Assembly (NCBI RefSeq): GCF_006517275.1
Contig: NZ_CP041191.1
Location: 2,227,001 to 2,291,000 of the forward strand
DNA from: Labrenzia sp. PHM005
GTDB taxonomy: Bacteria > Pseudomonadota > Alphaproteobacteria > Rhizobiales > Stappiaceae
DNA: 64,000 nucleotides
Reading direction: 5' to 3'
Positions within the stretch are counted from its first letter, which is position 1. The number at the start of each line of letters is the position of its first letter. Shown piece after piece: positions 29,618-37,495 of this stretch. The translations under genes and the position numbers were made by a program. The notes below the pieces were generated by a model, which worked only from the letters and a program-made list of their open reading frames with translations, searched no databases and had not been told where the DNA came from.

Positions 29618-30550
29618 TCAAATCCCCTCTGTCAATGCGTGGATCTCTCCTGAGACCGTGTCACCGAGATAACAATTGAGGTTTCCGGTCCTGCATTCTT
29701 GGGCGTAGCGGGACAACAAGCTGGCAAGAGGCGGACTGGTGAATTTCAGACCGGGAAGGTCTTTTGGAGCAACCGAAGTCAATTTGGTGTCAGCTGCTAC
29801 ACTGGTTGCTTCCGCAAGGAGGTACGCGAAATGCGTATCCTCACCGGGATCATCGAAAACTGAATAGACAGGGCCAAAACTGGCTGTCACGCCCTGTTGT
29901 CTTAACGTGGCTGTAAGGGATTTCCGGAGAGCTGTTCTTTCAGGAACCGTGCATTCGGGCAGCCGGTAACCGTCGGCGGTCTTTTCCAGAAGAACGTTGC
30001 CTTGATGACGTACCAGTGCTCCTACGACATTCATTTTTGCGGACGGATCACGTGCGTTACGTTCGCGCGTTAGGCTGAAGAATTGACCTTCCGCATACCC
30101 AAGGCCTGCTCCAGCCGTTTGCTCGAATGCAGTTACTTCGCCGATCAGGATGACATGGTCACCGGCGGGAATGGCGTTGTGGGTTTGGCACGAGAATCTT
30201 GCAATTGCCCCTCGCGGGGCAGGGATGCCATGGGCATCCAGCAGATGATCAGTCTTGGCAAATCGATCACCTTTGAAACCAGCAAAGGTATTTGCGACAT
30301 CGGTCTGGCTTTCTTCCAAGACGCTTACGCAAAAGCGGTCGCAGGTAGCAAAGGCCTCATAGCTTGATAGGAATTTTCCCGGGCAGACCAGCAATAGCGG
30401 TGGGTCCAAAGATACGGATGTAAAGGAGTTTGCCGTGAAACCAACCGGCTTTCCGCTTTTGTCCCGTGCTGTAACCACCGTAACACCGGTCATGAAACGG
30501 CCAAAGGCAGTCCGTAACTCGCGGGGATCGATAGGCTTCATGTCGTGCAC
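29618..30550 (-). CDS. Flavin reductase with extra C-terminal Nudix-like domain
   Basis: A 310-residue protein. Residues ~1-165 are a flavin-reductase-like FMN-binding domain (RFMTGVTVVTAR, GFTANSFTSVSLDPP, FSCQTHNAIPAGDHVILIGEV), which supplies reduced flavin to the LLM monooxygenase encoded 3 nt downstream. Residues ~175-310 form a second domain whose start (VGALVRHQGNVLLEK) and following helix (RTALRKSLTATLRQQGV) look like a Nudix fold in which the catalytic glutamates of the Nudix box are lost. The second domain could sense a ligand and gate the reductase. Stand-alone reductases of this family are usually about 160-190 residues. It overlaps the hydrolase gene upstream by 13 bp. Confidence 0.83.
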   Translation of the reverse strand: MHDMKPIDPRELRTAFGRFMTGVTVVTARDKSGKPVGFTANSFTSVSLDPPLLLVCPGKFLSSYEAFATCDRFCVSVLEESQTDVANTFAGFKGDRFAKTDHLLDAHGIPAPRGAIARFSCQTHNAIPAGDHVILIGEVTAFEQTAGAGLGYAEGQFFSLTRERNARDPSAKMNVVGALVRHQGNVLLEKTADGYRLPECTVPERTALRKSLTATLRQQGVTASFGPVYSVFDDPGEDTHFAYLLAEATSVAADTKLTSVAPKDLPGLKFTSPPLASLLSRYAQECRTGNLNCYLGDTVSGEIHALTEGI

Positions 30551-31317
30551 TCCCTCACAAAATCCAGCAGAGCTTTGTTGACTTGGTCCGGATGCGTCAT
30601 CGGCATCATATGCGCGGCATCCGCAATCACTTGGGCCTTTCCTCGGGGCGCCAATCGAGCCATCGTTTCGGACATTTCCGGCGTCGAATTCGGCTCAAGT
30701 CCGCCAGTCATAAATAAGGCTGGGCAGGACAGCCCTTGGAGCAGGTCATCCGATGGTCCGTCCTCCTCGGCAAAGACTTGATAGGCAGCGCTGTACCCTT
30801 GAAAATCTGTGGTCTTTAGCCAGTATTCGCAGGCTTTGCGTGCGTCTGACTGATCAGATCCAAACCAGCGCGCCAGCGTGGGCTCAAAGTCTTGAGAAAC
30901 CGAGTTGCTAAGCGCATTACTGCGTTGTTGGACAGCCCCTTTTGCGTCAATTGTGCGCCGGTAGATCGCGTTTAAAGCGACAACACCGCGAACCAATTCC
31001 GGGGCTCGGGCCGCCAGATCGAGCGCGATCATAGCCCCCATAGAGTGACCGATGATCACGGCCGGCTGATCTAATACCGCTGCAATGCGCGCGGTGAACG
31101 CAGCGAGGGTCGCAGGGCCATCAAGAGGAACGCTTTCACCATGGCCGGGCATATCGACCGCAACCATCTGAAACTCCCCGTTGAGCTCGTCAATCTGAGC
31201 ATTCCAGGCCTCCGCGCGCAGTCCGACACCATGGATCAGGAACACATTCGGCCCTTCTCCCTGGCGGATGCTGGCGATACCAGCGCTTTTAGACCGCGGC
31301 CGGGTTGTCCACGTCAC
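30538..31317 (-). CDS. Alpha/beta-fold hydrolase
   Basis: Alpha/beta hydrolase of 259 residues. The oxyanion region is FLIHGVGLRAEAW, the nucleophile elbow is GHSMGA, an acid follows in the later part, and the catalytic His is in ADAAHMMPMTHP. In LLM-oxygenase pathways (RutD in uracil, TgnD in trigonelline degradation) such an enzyme hydrolyses the ring-opened amide or ester product. It overlaps the upstream DUF1185 gene by 29 bp and the flavin reductase gene by 13 bp, a tightly coupled operon. Substrate unknown. Confidence 0.86.
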   Translation of the reverse strand: MTWTTRPRSKSAGIASIRQGEGPNVFLIHGVGLRAEAWNAQIDELNGEFQMVAVDMPGHGESVPLDGPATLAAFTARIAAVLDQPAVIIGHSMGAMIALDLAARAPELVRGVVALNAIYRRTIDAKGAVQQRSNALSNSVSQDFEPTLARWFGSDQSDARKACEYWLKTTDFQGYSAAYQVFAEEDGPSDDLLQGLSCPALFMTGGLEPNSTPEMSETMARLAPRGKAQVIADAAHMMPMTHPDQVNKALLDFVRECTT

Positions 31318-31888
31318 GACCCATCTCCTTCAGATCCTGATATCGGTCGCCAATGCGATGGAATGGCCGGCCAGACGTTGCTCCGCCGAGGACGACAACC
31401 ACTTCGTCAGCGCGCGGAGCATCGGGGATAGAAAACTGAATTGTCAGATAGTGAGATCGTCGCCCGGCGTCGTTTTTATCCATGAGCGGAATCATGATCG
31501 GCGCATCGGCCGGTCCTCGGGTGTTGGTAAAGGCGAGATAGGACTTTGCGCCGACGGCTTCTCGGTAATGATTACCGAAGCGCAAGGTATGGATCAGACC
31601 GGAGGCGTGCTCGATTTCCCCGTCAAGACCGACAACCGCGGCCTTGCCATAAGCTTCGATAGCCTCACCGCTTCCGCCAAGCTTGATCATACGCTCTGTC
31701 AGCAACTCACCTAGAACGGGGCCGAAAGCCAGAATTTCCGATTTTAGGTCTTCAACAAAACGACCAGCCCAAGGGTTTTTCACAACGGCTGCAGCCGCAA
31801 ACAGATGCCATGGGTGCTCGGTCTTCTTAAAACCCTCAATGAAGATCTCTTCTTCGAACGTGACTATTTTCCGGACTTCGGGCTGCAT
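31289..31888 (-). CDS. DUF1185 / amino acid synthesis family protein
   Basis: About 199 residues, recognisable as the family often labelled amino acid synthesis family (DUF1185), from the start RKIVTFEEEIFIEGFK, VVKNPWAGRF, LGGSGEAIEAYGKAAVVGLDGE, GAKSYLAFTNTRGPADAPIMIPLMDK and the end VVVVLGGATSGRPFHRIGD. Biochemical role unproven. The ATG at 31888 is chosen since the frame upstream to 31972 codes for residues unlike the family. It is the first gene of the five-gene operon and lies divergent to a LysR gene. Its presence among oxygenase, reductase and hydrolase genes suggests an accessory or hydrolytic/tautomerase step in the pathway. Confidence 0.8.
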   Translation of the reverse strand: MQPEVRKIVTFEEEIFIEGFKKTEHPWHLFAAAAVVKNPWAGRFVEDLKSEILAFGPVLGELLTERMIKLGGSGEAIEAYGKAAVVGLDGEIEHASGLIHTLRFGNHYREAVGAKSYLAFTNTRGPADAPIMIPLMDKNDAGRRSHYLTIQFSIPDAPRADEVVVVLGGATSGRPFHRIGDRYQDLKEMGRDVDNPAAV

Positions 31889-31978
31889 CCATCTTCTCCG
31901 TTTGGTTCCTACCAGCGTCGGCCCGAAGTATTCGCTTGCTTGACAATCCGCACAAACGAATGATTTTGACACTTAGGT

Positions 31979-31993
31979 ATTAGTCAAACTAAT
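31979..31993. promoter_or_regulatory. Palindrome between DUF1185 operon and LysR gene
   Basis: ATTAGT-CAA-ACTAAT is a perfect 6-bp inverted repeat with a 3-nt spacer, overlapping an ATG at 31992 that could start the LysR gene. It is about 90 bp upstream of the DUF1185 start. Its position in the divergent control region suits a LysR binding site. Confidence 0.5.
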
Positions 31994-32882
31994 GGGTAAC
32001 TTGCGCATGGCTTCAGCTCTACCGCCGCTAAACTGGTTCCGCGCATTTGAGGCCGCGGCCAGGCATTTGAGCTTCACCGCCGCAGCGGAAGAAATCGGCA
32101 TGACACAATCCGCTGTCAGCCAGCAGATCAAATCGCTGGAACTTCGATTGGGGGTGCCGTTATTCGAGCGCAAACCGCGCGGGCTTGCCTTGACCGACAA
32201 TGGCCGGCGTTTGTTGCCCCAGGTTGATGCTGCCCTTGATCAGCTGACCGAGGCCTCCCGGTCGTTTCTACCGGAGAAGCCGGAAAAATTATTGACGATC
32301 TCTCTTTCAATCAGTGTGCTTCAATGGGTCATCGCACCTGTTCTGCCTACCTTTCAGGTTGAACATCCTGATATATCGCTTCGTTTCATGGGCGCAGTCT
32401 GGCCTGATGAATTCAGGCGGTCTCTGGCAGATATCGTCATCAGTTTTGGCTCGCGCAAACAGGCCGGCCCGAAGGCTGTTTTGCTCGGCAGCAACAGTTT
32501 GATCGCGCTGAAGCCAGCAAACCTTAGCGGCGAGATGGGAGACTATCCGTTGATTGAAGCTGTCGGAGTTTCCGGTGGCTGGGATACGTGGAGTGCTGCT
32601 GCGAAGATCAAATGCCCCAAACCTTCGATCTTTGTCGATTCATATGGCGCGGCACTTGAATTGGCGGTCAAAGGAAATGGGGGGTGTCTTGTCAATGAAA
32701 TGCTCGCCCGCCATCCGCTTAGAAGCAATATGGCGGTACCCATTCGCCCAATCCTGCTGAGCTCGAACGAAGGTTATTTCTTATCGATCAACCGTGAAAC
32801 TGCGGAAGCCGGCATCTTCGTCGATTGGATCAGCAGGATTGCGTCAGAAAACCCGGTTCGGTTCGAGCCATCCGACGTGTGA
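31992..32882 (+). CDS. LysR-family regulator (GcvA type)
   Basis: LysR regulator of 296 residues resembling GcvA-like activators: LPPLNWFRAFEAAARHLSFT, AAEEIGMTQSAVSQQIKSLE and FERKPRGLALTDNGRRLL form the winged HTH; the effector domain begins near residue 90. A second ATG at 32007 is as likely a start because a palindrome covers the first. It is divergent from the DUF1185-hydrolase-reductase-monooxygenase-ALDH operon and probably activates it. The last ~110 bp of the gene overlap the 3' end of the convergent MerR gene. Confidence 0.88.
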   Translation: MGNLRMASALPPLNWFRAFEAAARHLSFTAAAEEIGMTQSAVSQQIKSLELRLGVPLFERKPRGLALTDNGRRLLPQVDAALDQLTEASRSFLPEKPEKLLTISLSISVLQWVIAPVLPTFQVEHPDISLRFMGAVWPDEFRRSLADIVISFGSRKQAGPKAVLLGSNSLIALKPANLSGEMGDYPLIEAVGVSGGWDTWSAAAKIKCPKPSIFVDSYGAALELAVKGNGGCLVNEMLARHPLRSNMAVPIRPILLSSNEGYFLSINRETAEAGIFVDWISRIASENPVRFEPSDV

Positions 32883-33238
32883 TCCTTCAAAAGCTCCGCC
32901 TTTAATACAGATAGACGATCAAGGACGGCATTCCGGCGGGCATCGAGATCGGCCCTCAGCCGGTCGATATGTTCGAGCTTTTCTGTCAGTTTGGCGATGC
33001 CGCCTTCACAAGGCCGGGCTCCCTCGTCTGATAGACAGGCACTCATGGCGCGAATTTCACGGGTGGAAAATCCCGTCGCTATGAAGTCCCGAATTCGCCC
33101 GGCGCGGCGCAAATCAGCTTCGCTATAAGTGCGATATCCGTTTTCGGACCTGCGCACATCCAGTAACCCAGCCTTCTCATAGTGGCGTAACATGCGTTGG
33201 GTGATCCCAAGTCGTTCGGCAGCTTCCTTGGCCTGCAT
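32774..33238 (-). CDS. MerR-family transcriptional regulator
   Basis: MerR-type regulator of about 154 residues. The N-terminal HTH and wing (MQAKEAAERLGITQRMLRHY, GYRTYSEADLRRAGRIRDFI) are followed by a coiled-coil dimer helix. Two cysteines lie at ACLSDEGARPCEGG, just before the coiled coil, where some family members sense thiols or aldehydes. ATG at 33238 is chosen; the frame upstream to 33334 is not part of the family. About 35 residues beyond the usual end, after LLKDHTSDG, are encoded antisense to the LysR gene. It lies downstream of an SDR gene whose promoter has MerR-type architecture. Confidence 0.85.
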   Translation of the reverse strand: MQAKEAAERLGITQRMLRHYEKAGLLDVRRSENGYRTYSEADLRRAGRIRDFIATGFSTREIRAMSACLSDEGARPCEGGIAKLTEKLEHIDRLRADLDARRNAVLDRLSVLKAELLKDHTSDGSNRTGFSDAILLIQSTKMPASAVSRLIDKK

Positions 33239-33337
33239 CCCATTCCCTTTCCAACTAACTTTGACAAATATGTTAGGGGCTGGATTGAAGATCAATAATG
33301 TCGGCGGTAGGGGGTCTTCGCCCGATTTGCCCAAGTA

Positions 33338-34102
33338 TTAGGTTCGAAGCGACCAGCCGCCATCCACGGTCAGGACCTGTCCAGTCAGCCACTCGTTTTC
33401 CGAACTGCCCAGCCGGAGGATCCAAGGGACGATATCGGCGGGAACACCACGCCGGCCGAGAGGAACTTGAGCTTCTTCTTGCGCTTCGATCTGCTGAGCC
33501 ATCTCGTCCGGCAATCCCATCATGCCGGTCAACGCGCCACTTTTGACTGGCCCTGGCGCAACGGCATTTACTCGGATGCCATCGCCGGCAAACTCGATAG
33601 CCCAGGAACGGGTCAAATGTTCCAGAGCGGCTTTTGTGGCTGCATAATGCGCCACCATAGGAACCGCGTTCCGCGATACAGCAGTTCCAATGTTGACAAT
33701 CGCCCCTTTGGTTGTGCGTAACGCTGAATGACCTTCTTTTACCAGCAGAGAAGGGGCAACGATATTGACGGCTGACATCTTGGAGATCAGGTCGGCGTCA
33801 TAGGCCATAACCGGCAGAGGCTGACCGGCACCTGAGTTGTTGACGATCAGATCCAGCCGTCCCCACCGGTCTAATGCAGTGTCAACAATGCGCGCAGCGC
33901 TGGCGGGATCTGAACTGTCTGCCTTTAATGTAACGATTGCCTTATCCGCTGACGCCACATTGGCCAGCTTCGCCTCATCGCGCCCTGTGACAAGGACTTT
34001 TGTGCCGCGTTCTGCCAATGCGAGCGCAGTGGCCTCTCCGATGCCAGAACTTCCTCCGGTGATGATTGCGACCTTGTTCTGCCAAGTGGTTTCCCGTGTC
34101 AT
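33338..34102 (-). CDS. SDR-family oxidoreductase
   Basis: Classical short-chain dehydrogenase, 254 residues. The NAD(P) loop is TGGSSGIG near residue 13, then NNSG, and the catalytic YAATK in HYAATKAALEHL; the C-terminus is TGQVLTVDGGWSL. ATG at 34102 is used because the frame upstream (to 34150) adds residues outside the family and would overlap the promoter. It is followed on the same strand by the MerR gene (about 100 bp) and is probably controlled by that protein. The substrate is unknown; MerR-controlled SDR genes often respond to aldehydes or electrophiles. Confidence 0.87.
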   Translation of the reverse strand: MTRETTWQNKVAIITGGSSGIGEATALALAERGTKVLVTGRDEAKLANVASADKAIVTLKADSSDPASAARIVDTALDRWGRLDLIVNNSGAGQPLPVMAYDADLISKMSAVNIVAPSLLVKEGHSALRTTKGAIVNIGTAVSRNAVPMVAHYAATKAALEHLTRSWAIEFAGDGIRVNAVAPGPVKSGALTGMMGLPDEMAQQIEAQEEAQVPLGRRGVPADIVPWILRLGSSENEWLTGQVLTVDGGWSLRT

Positions 34103-34153
34103 CCTGAGTTTAATCCTATCTTCGAATGCGGCACATTTTGATGTGCGCATAGG

Positions 34154-34184
34154 CTTAGAGGATTGACACTAGTGTCAGGGTCAA
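34154..34184 (-). promoter_or_regulatory. MerR-type stretched promoter of SDR-merR operon
   Basis: On the minus strand, a -35 element TTGACC (34179-34184) and a -10 element TCTAAG (34154-34159) are 19 bp apart, two more than normal. The spacer carries a perfect 14-bp palindrome, TGACACTAGTGTCA (34164-34177). This is the exact layout by which MerR-family activators twist DNA to start transcription. The SDR start codon is about 50 bp downstream. Confidence 0.8.
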
Positions 34185-34302
34185 GCGGCAAAGATCATGA
34201 AAGCAAAGAGATGTTTTCGATTTCGAATGCCTTGTCAGCGGCTATTGATAGGGCCGCAGCATTTCCACGAGAGGTATCACAATCTCGCGGATCGCTCTGC
34301 GA

Positions 34303-35292
34303 TTAAACAACGTCCGCGACAACTGCGAGGCAGTCTCCAGATTTGATCAGTCCGGGAAAATGGCGGGCCATCAGGATGCCGGATCGTTTGGCATGGTATT
34401 CAACCGGGGCAACACCTGTCCGATCCGTTGCCCAGACTTTGGCAACCACATCACCGGCAGCCACGTCATCACCGAGATCCAAAACCGGTTCAATCATGCC
34501 CTTGCCTTCGCAGAAGACAAAACAGTCGCCATCGGGCATGTCGAGCAAAATTGTCGGGCCGAGTTCAAGGTCACCGTGCATGATGCCGGCGTGCCGCAGA
34601 ACATTTCGGATCCCCTTCTTTGCAATTGCGATAGACCGGGCGGTCGACGTGCCGCCGCCACCAAGTTCGGTCGTCACGAAAACCTTGCCCTGTTCTTCAA
34701 CCGCGGTGTCATACATGCCGACATTGTCAATCTCGAGCATGATCGCTGTGTAGGGCGCATTGAAGGCGTTGGCAGCGGCAACACAGGCTTCCTGCTGGGC
34801 CTTATTCTCGAGCACATGTGCAGAGGCAAAGGGCACAAAATCCAGTGTCTTTCCACCGGAGTGGAAATCGAGAACGATGTCGGCCAATGGGATCAGCACG
34901 GTCTCGAAATAGTGCGCGATCTTCTCTGTCACTGTCCCGTCTGGGCGGCCGGGAAAGGACCGGTTCAAGTTGCCTTTGTCGATCGGGGAGGTTCGCGTTC
35001 CTGCTTGAAACGCCGGGTAGTTGAAGGCCGGTATAATGATGACCCGGCCTGTGATGTCCTCTGGAGACAAGGAAATGGACAAATCTTGCAGGGCGACCGG
35101 GCCTTCATATTCATCGCCGTGATTGCCGCCGGTCAACAAAGCCGTCGGGCCGTTGCCGTTCCGGATCACCGTAATGGGAATCATGACCGAGCCCCAGGCG
35201 GAATCATCGCGGCTATAGGGCAGGCGCAGATACCCATGATGGACCCCGTCTTCGTCAAACGGGATCGTTGGAACAATCGGATTTTTGGTCAT
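34303..35292 (-). CDS. doeB: N-alpha-acetyl-L-2,4-diaminobutyrate deacetylase
   Basis: Zinc-dependent amidase of the AstE/AspA (succinylglutamate desuccinylase) family, 329 residues, second enzyme of ectoine breakdown: it removes acetate from N-alpha-acetyl-diaminobutyrate. Metal ligands are visible in GGNHGDEYEG (His and Glu) and in DFHSGG (His), with NYPAFQAGTRTSPIDKGNLNRSFPG characteristic of DoeB/EutE. It is the last gene of the minus-strand block, directly after the ectoine hydrolase gene (3-nt gap). Assignment is firm from the family plus the complete neighbourhood. Confidence 0.92.
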   Translation of the reverse strand: MTKNPIVPTIPFDEDGVHHGYLRLPYSRDDSAWGSVMIPITVIRNGNGPTALLTGGNHGDEYEGPVALQDLSISLSPEDITGRVIIIPAFNYPAFQAGTRTSPIDKGNLNRSFPGRPDGTVTEKIAHYFETVLIPLADIVLDFHSGGKTLDFVPFASAHVLENKAQQEACVAAANAFNAPYTAIMLEIDNVGMYDTAVEEQGKVFVTTELGGGGTSTARSIAIAKKGIRNVLRHAGIMHGDLELGPTILLDMPDGDCFVFCEGKGMIEPVLDLGDDVAAGDVVAKVWATDRTGVAPVEYHAKRSGILMARHFPGLIKSGDCLAVVADVV

Positions 35293-35295
35293 GGG

Positions 35296-36483
35296 TCAGG
35301 CTTTCACAAACAATTTGCGCGGAACATTTGCAAGGCATTCGGGTTCACCGTCCCGGATGACAATGCTTTCCGTGATCTCAAATCCCCAGTCTTCCATCCA
35401 AAGGCCGGTCATGAAATGAAACGTCATGTTTTCCTGCAAGACCGTGCGGTCGCCACTGCGCAAAGACATGGTGCGCTCGCCCCAGTCCGGCGGATAGGAC
35501 AATCCGATCGGATACCCCGTGCGATTGTCCTTTGTGATGCCGTGTTTTTTTAGGACTGCGAAAAAGGCATGTGCAATATCTTCACACAGGTTCCCGGCTC
35601 TTGCCGCCTCCAGCCCCGCTTCAAGTCCTTCTAATACAGCCTGCTCGGCATCCAGGAATTTCTGGTCAGGTTTCCCTAAAAAAAGAGTGCGCGACAGCGG
35701 GCAGTGATAGCGATTGTGGACACCGGCGACTTCGAAGAATGTCCCTTCGCCGGCAAGCATTGGCTGATCGTCCCATGTCAGGTGCGGCGCAGCGGCGTCG
35801 CTTCCCGACGGCACAAGAGGAACGATGGCCGGATAGTCGCCACCTGCATCCAAGTTGGCATCATATTTAAGTCCCGCATCGTAGATTTCCGCGACCAGGT
35901 CGCATTTGCGCAGACCAACCTCGGCCTTTTCTAGGATACGGGCATGAATGTTCTCGACTTTTTTACCGGCAATTCGGAGATATTCGAGTTCCCGTTCGGA
36001 TTTGACTGCGCGTTGCCAATTCACAAGACCGTTGGCATCGTGAAAGTGGGCATTTGGCAGGTTCTTTTGCAGGGATGCAAAAGCGGCTGCGGAGAAATAG
36101 TAATTGTCCATCTCCACGCCAATGTTGGATTTGCTCCAATCAAAGTCTTCAATCCTGGTTGAAAGGTAATCCATCGGATGGCAATCCGTCGATTGCACAT
36201 AGTGATCCGGATATCCGATAATTCGGTCCGGATGCATGAAGCAGGTCCGAAGCGCTCCGTTTGCATCCTGCCCGCGCCCGAACCAGATCGGTTCGCCGTC
36301 CAGACCGACCAGCACAGCCTGATGCACGTAGAATGACCAGCCGTCATAGCCAGTCAGCCAGTTCATGTTGGAAGGATCTGAAACGATGAGCAAATCCAGG
36401 CCAGCGGCTTGCATCGCTTCCCGGGTCTTTTTGACCCGCTGATGATATTCGTCTCTAGTAAAGCGGAGAGTAAGCTCAATCAC
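35296..36483 (-). CDS. doeA: Ectoine hydrolase
   Basis: M24 (creatinase/aminopeptidase P fold) hydrolase, 395 residues, which opens the ectoine ring to N-acetyl-diaminobutyrate in the cytoplasm. It has an N-terminal creatinase-like domain (REAMQAAGLDLLIVSDPSN, MNWLTGYDGWSFYVHQ) and a C-terminal pita-bread domain (RTGYPIGLSYPPDWGER, MTFHFMTGLWMEDWGFEITE). The start is GTG at 36483. It follows the cyclodeaminase-like gene by 16 nt and precedes doeB by 3 nt, the usual order in ectoine operons. Confidence 0.92.
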   Translation of the reverse strand: MIELTLRFTRDEYHQRVKKTREAMQAAGLDLLIVSDPSNMNWLTGYDGWSFYVHQAVLVGLDGEPIWFGRGQDANGALRTCFMHPDRIIGYPDHYVQSTDCHPMDYLSTRIEDFDWSKSNIGVEMDNYYFSAAAFASLQKNLPNAHFHDANGLVNWQRAVKSERELEYLRIAGKKVENIHARILEKAEVGLRKCDLVAEIYDAGLKYDANLDAGGDYPAIVPLVPSGSDAAAPHLTWDDQPMLAGEGTFFEVAGVHNRYHCPLSRTLFLGKPDQKFLDAEQAVLEGLEAGLEAARAGNLCEDIAHAFFAVLKKHGITKDNRTGYPIGLSYPPDWGERTMSLRSGDRTVLQENMTFHFMTGLWMEDWGFEITESIVIRDGEPECLANVPRKLFVKA

Positions 36484-36499
36484 AGGCGCAATCCCTTGC

Positions 36500-37492
36500 T
36501 TATGCTTCGATGGTTATGCCGGCATTTGCGGCCTGTGCCCGGGCTCGGGCAAATGTTGCAATTGCGGTATCCTGAACGCCGGTTCCGGTCAGGTCACAGA
36601 TCGTGATGGCTGCATCCGAGGTCCGGCCGGCCGCCTTTCCCGATACAATCGCGCCCAGATCATCAAACTGCGTGCCTTTGGTTACGGTGCCGGCTGCTAG
36701 AGCCGCGCGTAGTTCTCCCATCAACTCGGTTTGAGATTGACGATCTGGAACATAAAGATCTGCCTTGGCCAAACACTCAGGCGCGAGTTCACTCTTGTGA
36801 GATTGGTCCGAGCCCATTGCAGTGACGTGCTGTCCCGGCTGTAACCATTCCGCGCTTATGAGGGGTGCGCTGCTGGGAGTCGTCGTCACAATCACATCGG
36901 TTTGAGAGACTGCTGCCGGCAGATCGGAAGCCGGCAACACCTCGATACCGAGCTGTTTCGTCATCTGGCTTGCCGCACTTGATGCCTTTTCCGGGTCACG
37001 CGCCCAGATCAGAGCTTTCCTGATTGGCCGGACTAGGCACAAAGCCTGGAGCTGCAACCTGGCTTGGGTTCCTGCCCCGACAATACAGGCAGTGGAGGCT
37101 TCTTCCGGTGCCAGATGTCTCGCCGCAACAGCTCCCGCAGCAGCTGTGCGGATATCTGTCAGATAACCGTTGTCCAGCAGCAATGCCTCGACCATTCCGG
37201 TTTTCGCCGAAAACAGGATCATCAATCCCGACGTGCTCGGCAAACCAATCTTGGGATTGTCGAAAAAACCCGGCGACACTTTAATTGCAAAGCTGTCGAT
37301 CCCCGGGACATAAGCTGTCTTTACATCAACCTCACCGTTGAACTGAGCAATGTCCATCGACAAGATCGGCGGCATGATGACACCGCCGGCGGCCAATGCA
37401 GCAAATCCCCGCTCAACCTTGTCAATTGCGGTCAGGTCAAGCTGGACCGCTTTTCGCAATTCATCTTCCGTCAGAATGGCAATGTCAGGCAT
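36500..37492 (-). CDS. eutC: Ornithine cyclodeaminase-family protein EutC
   Basis: Ornithine cyclodeaminase/mu-crystallin family protein, 330 residues, with the NAD-binding Rossmann region STACIVGAGTQARLQLQAL and the conserved TDIRTAAAGAVAARHLA. In hydroxyectoine users this gene (EutC) works with EutA and EutB to convert hydroxyectoine to ectoine. Here it lies between eutB (3 nt upstream) and doeA, exactly its place in those operons. The exact reaction of the EutABC set is partly inferred in the literature, and eutA is not in the window. Confidence 0.88.
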   Translation of the reverse strand: MPDIAILTEDELRKAVQLDLTAIDKVERGFAALAAGGVIMPPILSMDIAQFNGEVDVKTAYVPGIDSFAIKVSPGFFDNPKIGLPSTSGLMILFSAKTGMVEALLLDNGYLTDIRTAAAGAVAARHLAPEEASTACIVGAGTQARLQLQALCLVRPIRKALIWARDPEKASSAASQMTKQLGIEVLPASDLPAAVSQTDVIVTTTPSSAPLISAEWLQPGQHVTAMGSDQSHKSELAPECLAKADLYVPDRQSQTELMGELRAALAAGTVTKGTQFDDLGAIVSGKAAGRTSDAAITICDLTGTGVQDTAIATFARARAQAANAGITIEA

Positions 37493-37495
37493 GGT

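Noticed and set aside
34360..35553. A 397-codon open frame on the plus strand opposite doeB and doeA
   Set aside because: It is antisense to two strongly conserved enzyme genes and its translation shows no family features; it is a codon-usage shadow.
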